DNA of 5,116 nt. Source: Methanobrevibacter thaueri. GTDB taxonomy: Archaea > Methanobacteriota > Methanobacteria > Methanobacteriales > Methanobacteriaceae. The DNA lies in NCBI RefSeq assembly GCF_015062905.1, contig NZ_SUTK01000073.1, positions 1 to 5,116 on the forward strand. The letters run 5' to 3'. This document shows positions 3,689 to 5,116 of this stretch, in pieces. Each line of letters begins with the position of its first letter. Position 1 is the stretch's first letter. The position numbers and the translations under genes were made by a program. The notes below the pieces were generated by a model, which had not been told where the DNA came from, made no database searches, and saw only the letters and a list, made by a program, of their open reading frames with translations.

Positions 3689-4363
3689 ATGTTGAAAAGA
3701 ATAGACATTGTAGGAAATCCAAATATTGGAGTGTTTGTCCTTGCAACCGACAACTTGGCTATTGTTCCTTATAACCTTTTAGATGAAAAGGCAGACATTA
3801 TCAAGGAAACATTAGAGGTTGAAGTTGTAAAATCTTCTATTTCTGGATCAAGCCTTATAGGATCTTTAGCTGTAGCTAATTCAAATGGTATTGTTGTTTC
3901 CCCACATGTTTTAGATAGGGAAGTTAAACAGTTTGAGGACATGGGTTTAAAAGTGGCCACCATACCTGGCCAGTACACTGCAGTCGGAAACATCGTTGCG
4001 GCAAACGACAAGGGCGCAATAGCCTCTCCGTTCTTAAGCCCTGAAGCAATCGAAGTGCTTGAAGAGACTCTTGACGTGGATGTAAAGACATCCCATATCG
4101 TCGGAAGCGACATCATCGGTTCACTTGTTAAGGTTACAAACAAGGGGTTCCTGATGAGCAAGAACGCACTTTCCTCAGAAGTTAACTTTGCTCGTGAAGT
4201 ATTTGGTGTTGAGGGAGATATCGGTACTGTCGGCAGAGGAATTCCTCTTGTTGGCGCATGCATTTTGGCAAACTCCACTGGAGCAATTGTCGACAAAGAC
4301 AGTACAGGTCCTGAAATGGCTAGAGTTGAAGAGGCATTAGGCTTTTTGGATGATGATTTTTAA
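3689..4363 (+). CDS. eif6: translation initiation factor 6 (aIF6, 224 aa)
   Basis: aIF6 binds the large ribosomal subunit and keeps it from joining the small subunit; in eukaryotes the homologue also serves 60S biogenesis. The fivefold pentein repeat is easy to see, each unit with a small-residue strand and an N-x-G/A turn: about 10-30 (NPNIGVFVLATDNLAIVP), 57-73 (LIGSLAVANSNGIVVSP), 100-115 (GNIVAANDKGAIASPF), 141-160 (DIIGSLVKVTNKGFLMSKNA) and 186-205 (PLVGACILANSTGAIVDKD). Length matches the family. GAGGTGA at 3678-3684 is an excellent archaeal ribosome site 4 nt before ATG. G+C rises from about 37% in the first third to about 49% from about 3960 on, without any break in the frame. Its place between rpl31e and rpl18a is common in archaea. 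Confidence 0.97.
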   Translation: MLKRIDIVGNPNIGVFVLATDNLAIVPYNLLDEKADIIKETLEVEVVKSSISGSSLIGSLAVANSNGIVVSPHVLDREVKQFEDMGLKVATIPGQYTAVGNIVAANDKGAIASPFLSPEAIEVLEETLDVDVKTSHIVGSDIIGSLVKVTNKGFLMSKNALSSEVNFAREVFGVEGDIGTVGRGIPLVGACILANSTGAIVDKDSTGPEMARVEEALGFLDDDF

Positions 4364-4388
4364 TTAATACAATCATGAGGGATTTTAT

Positions 4389-4613
4389 ATGATAACAAAA
4401 ATTTACAGAGTTAAAGGTACTTTTGTAATGGGCGACGAATACCATGACTTTACCAAAGAATACAAGGCAACTTGCGAATCCGACATAGAAAGCAAAATCT
4501 ATGCAAACTTTGGAAGCAAACATGGTATCAACAGGAACCAGATTTCAATCGACTCAATTGAGGAAATCGCTCCTGAAGATGTCGAAGACCCAATCGTAAA
4601 AGAAATTTTATAG
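4389..4613 (+). CDS. rpl18a: large-subunit ribosomal protein LX (eL20/L18Ae family, 74 aa)
   Basis: This is the short archaeal form of eukaryotic L18a, a large-subunit protein. The recognisable stretch is MITKIYRVKGTFVMG (1-15), then FTKEYKATCESDIESKIYANFGSKHGINRNQISIDSIEEI (21-60), with the KxGxNRxxI element near 44-52. The acidic tail PEDVEDPIVKEIL is usual. The ribosome site TGAGGGATT (4376-4384) is identical in sequence to the one before pfdA. It sits 25 nt after eif6 and 18 nt before pfdA. Confidence 0.94.
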   Translation: MITKIYRVKGTFVMGDEYHDFTKEYKATCESDIESKIYANFGSKHGINRNQISIDSIEEIAPEDVEDPIVKEIL

Positions 4614-4631
4614 GCGCATTGAGGGATTGAC

Positions 4632-5069
4632 ATGGAAGATCAACAAAGATTAAACAACCTTGTTAATGAAATCAATGTATACAGGCAACAGGCTGAATTG
4701 ATTCAACAGCAAATTGAAATGATTCAAGCCTCCCTTGCTGAAGTTGACGCATTATTTGCTACCTTGGACGATATTGAAGGTAAGGAATCAGTTGAAGCTT
4801 TCGTACCTGTCGGTGCAGGTTCCTTTATGAAAGGGGAACTCAAAAGCACTGATGAAATCATCGTAAGCATAGGTGCAGGTCTTGCAGTCAAAAAAGATGC
4901 AGACGGCGCTCGCGAAATCTTGAACGGCCAAAAGGAAGAACTGAAAGACAGCATGGACAAAATGCTTGCTAACCTGCAGCAAACCACTGACATTGTCGGA
5001 AGTCTTCAGGCACAGGCTGAACAGATTGCAGCTGCTGCACAAGGTAATATGACCCAAAGAATGGGTTAA
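4632..5069 (+). CDS. pfdA: prefoldin subunit alpha (145 aa)
   Basis: This is the alpha subunit of the alpha2-beta4 prefoldin jellyfish chaperone, which captures nascent chains and passes them to the group II chaperonin. Two long coiled-coil helices (about 3-46 and 92-137) flank the beta-hairpin body typical of alpha subunits, FVPVGAGSFMKGELKSTDEIIVSIGAGLAVKKDADGA (57-93). The Gln-rich first helix (QQAELIQQQIEMIQ) and Ala/Gln-rich last helix are usual for the tentacles. Length is normal. GAGGG at 4621-4625 lies 6 nt before the ATG. It is the last gene seen in the operon; in many archaea ftsY follows, but the window ends before any such gene. Confidence 0.95.
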   Translation: MEDQQRLNNLVNEINVYRQQAELIQQQIEMIQASLAEVDALFATLDDIEGKESVEAFVPVGAGSFMKGELKSTDEIIVSIGAGLAVKKDADGAREILNGQKEELKDSMDKMLANLQQTTDIVGSLQAQAEQIAAAAQGNMTQRMG

Positions 5070-5075
5070 ATTATC

Positions 5076-5107
5076 TTTTTTTACTTTTTTTTTAAAATAT
5101 TTTTTTT
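5076..5107 (+). terminator. triple oligo-T terminator after pfdA
   Basis: Three T runs of 7, 9 and 8 (5076-5082, 5085-5093, 5100-5107) follow the pfdA stop within 40 nt. Serial U tracts are a strong archaeal terminator, so the operon probably ends, or is at least weakened, here. A downstream gene would then need its own promoter. Confidence 0.65.
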
Positions 5108-5116
5108 AAAGCCCGA

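Noticed and set aside
3769..4296. 175-residue reading frame on the - strand over eif6
   Set aside because: Ser/Thr/Pro-rich composition typical of an antisense shadow; the + strand encodes a textbook aIF6.
4724..5057. Two - strand frames over pfdA
   Set aside because: Both are shadows of the prefoldin gene, with Ser- or Phe/Cys-rich composition and no start signals.

Overview
The window looks like a stretch of an AT-rich methanogenic archaeon of the Methanobacteriales, most like Methanobrevibacter. That assignment is an inference. It rests on archaeal/eukaryal-type ribosomal proteins (S19e, L39e, L31e, LX), aIF6, prefoldin alpha and an RNase P Rpp21 protein, on archaeal TATA boxes and oligo-T terminators, and on Shine-Dalgarno sites of the AGGAGGTGAT type ahead of short A/T spacers. 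All supported genes are on the + strand.

Layout. (1) Positions 1-277 hold a 20-bp AT-only-but-one inverted repeat (1-47), then an unexplained stretch at about 66-240. That stretch is clearly richer in G+C (about 39%) than its flanks. It can fold into several hairpins and also carries short, frame-broken coding-like pieces, one of which (24 codons) runs into the ribosome binding site of the next gene. (2) Positions 278-934 hold a two-gene toxin-antitoxin operon: a small ribbon-helix-helix-like antitoxin and a VapC-like PIN-domain ribonuclease, ending in a T7 tract. (3) Positions 935-1134 are a promoter and long leader with a TATA box and three short palindromes. (4) Positions 1135-1726 hold the overlapping pair rnp4 (RNase P protein 4, TTG start) and a YhbY/CRS1 RNA-binding protein. 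(5) Positions 1727-1819 form a second intergenic region with a T7 tract and a TATA box. (6) Positions 1820-5069 are a tight operon of eight genes with gaps of 5-25 nt: rps19e, a PDCD5-family protein, a PP-loop ATPase of unknown function, rpl39e (51 codons), rpl31e, eif6, rpl18a/LX and pfdA. It is followed by three T tracts up to the window end.

How the genes fit together. Regions 4-6 match the conserved archaeal translation cluster in which tRNA 5'-end maturation (RNase P), ribosome assembly (YhbY, S19e, aIF6), late large-subunit proteins (L39e, L31e, LX) and cotranslational folding (prefoldin) are co-expressed. The least understood members are the PDCD5-family protein, here with an unusually Ala/Gln-rich helix, and the PP-loop ATPase, whose place in the operon suggests an RNA- or ribosome-directed adenylation reaction. 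The toxin-antitoxin pair upstream has its own signals and a lower G+C (about 29% in the toxin gene), which fits an accessory insertion next to a core operon. I see no clear case of a wholly new system. The best candidates for something undescribed are the 66-240 leader/RNA region and the PP-loop protein.
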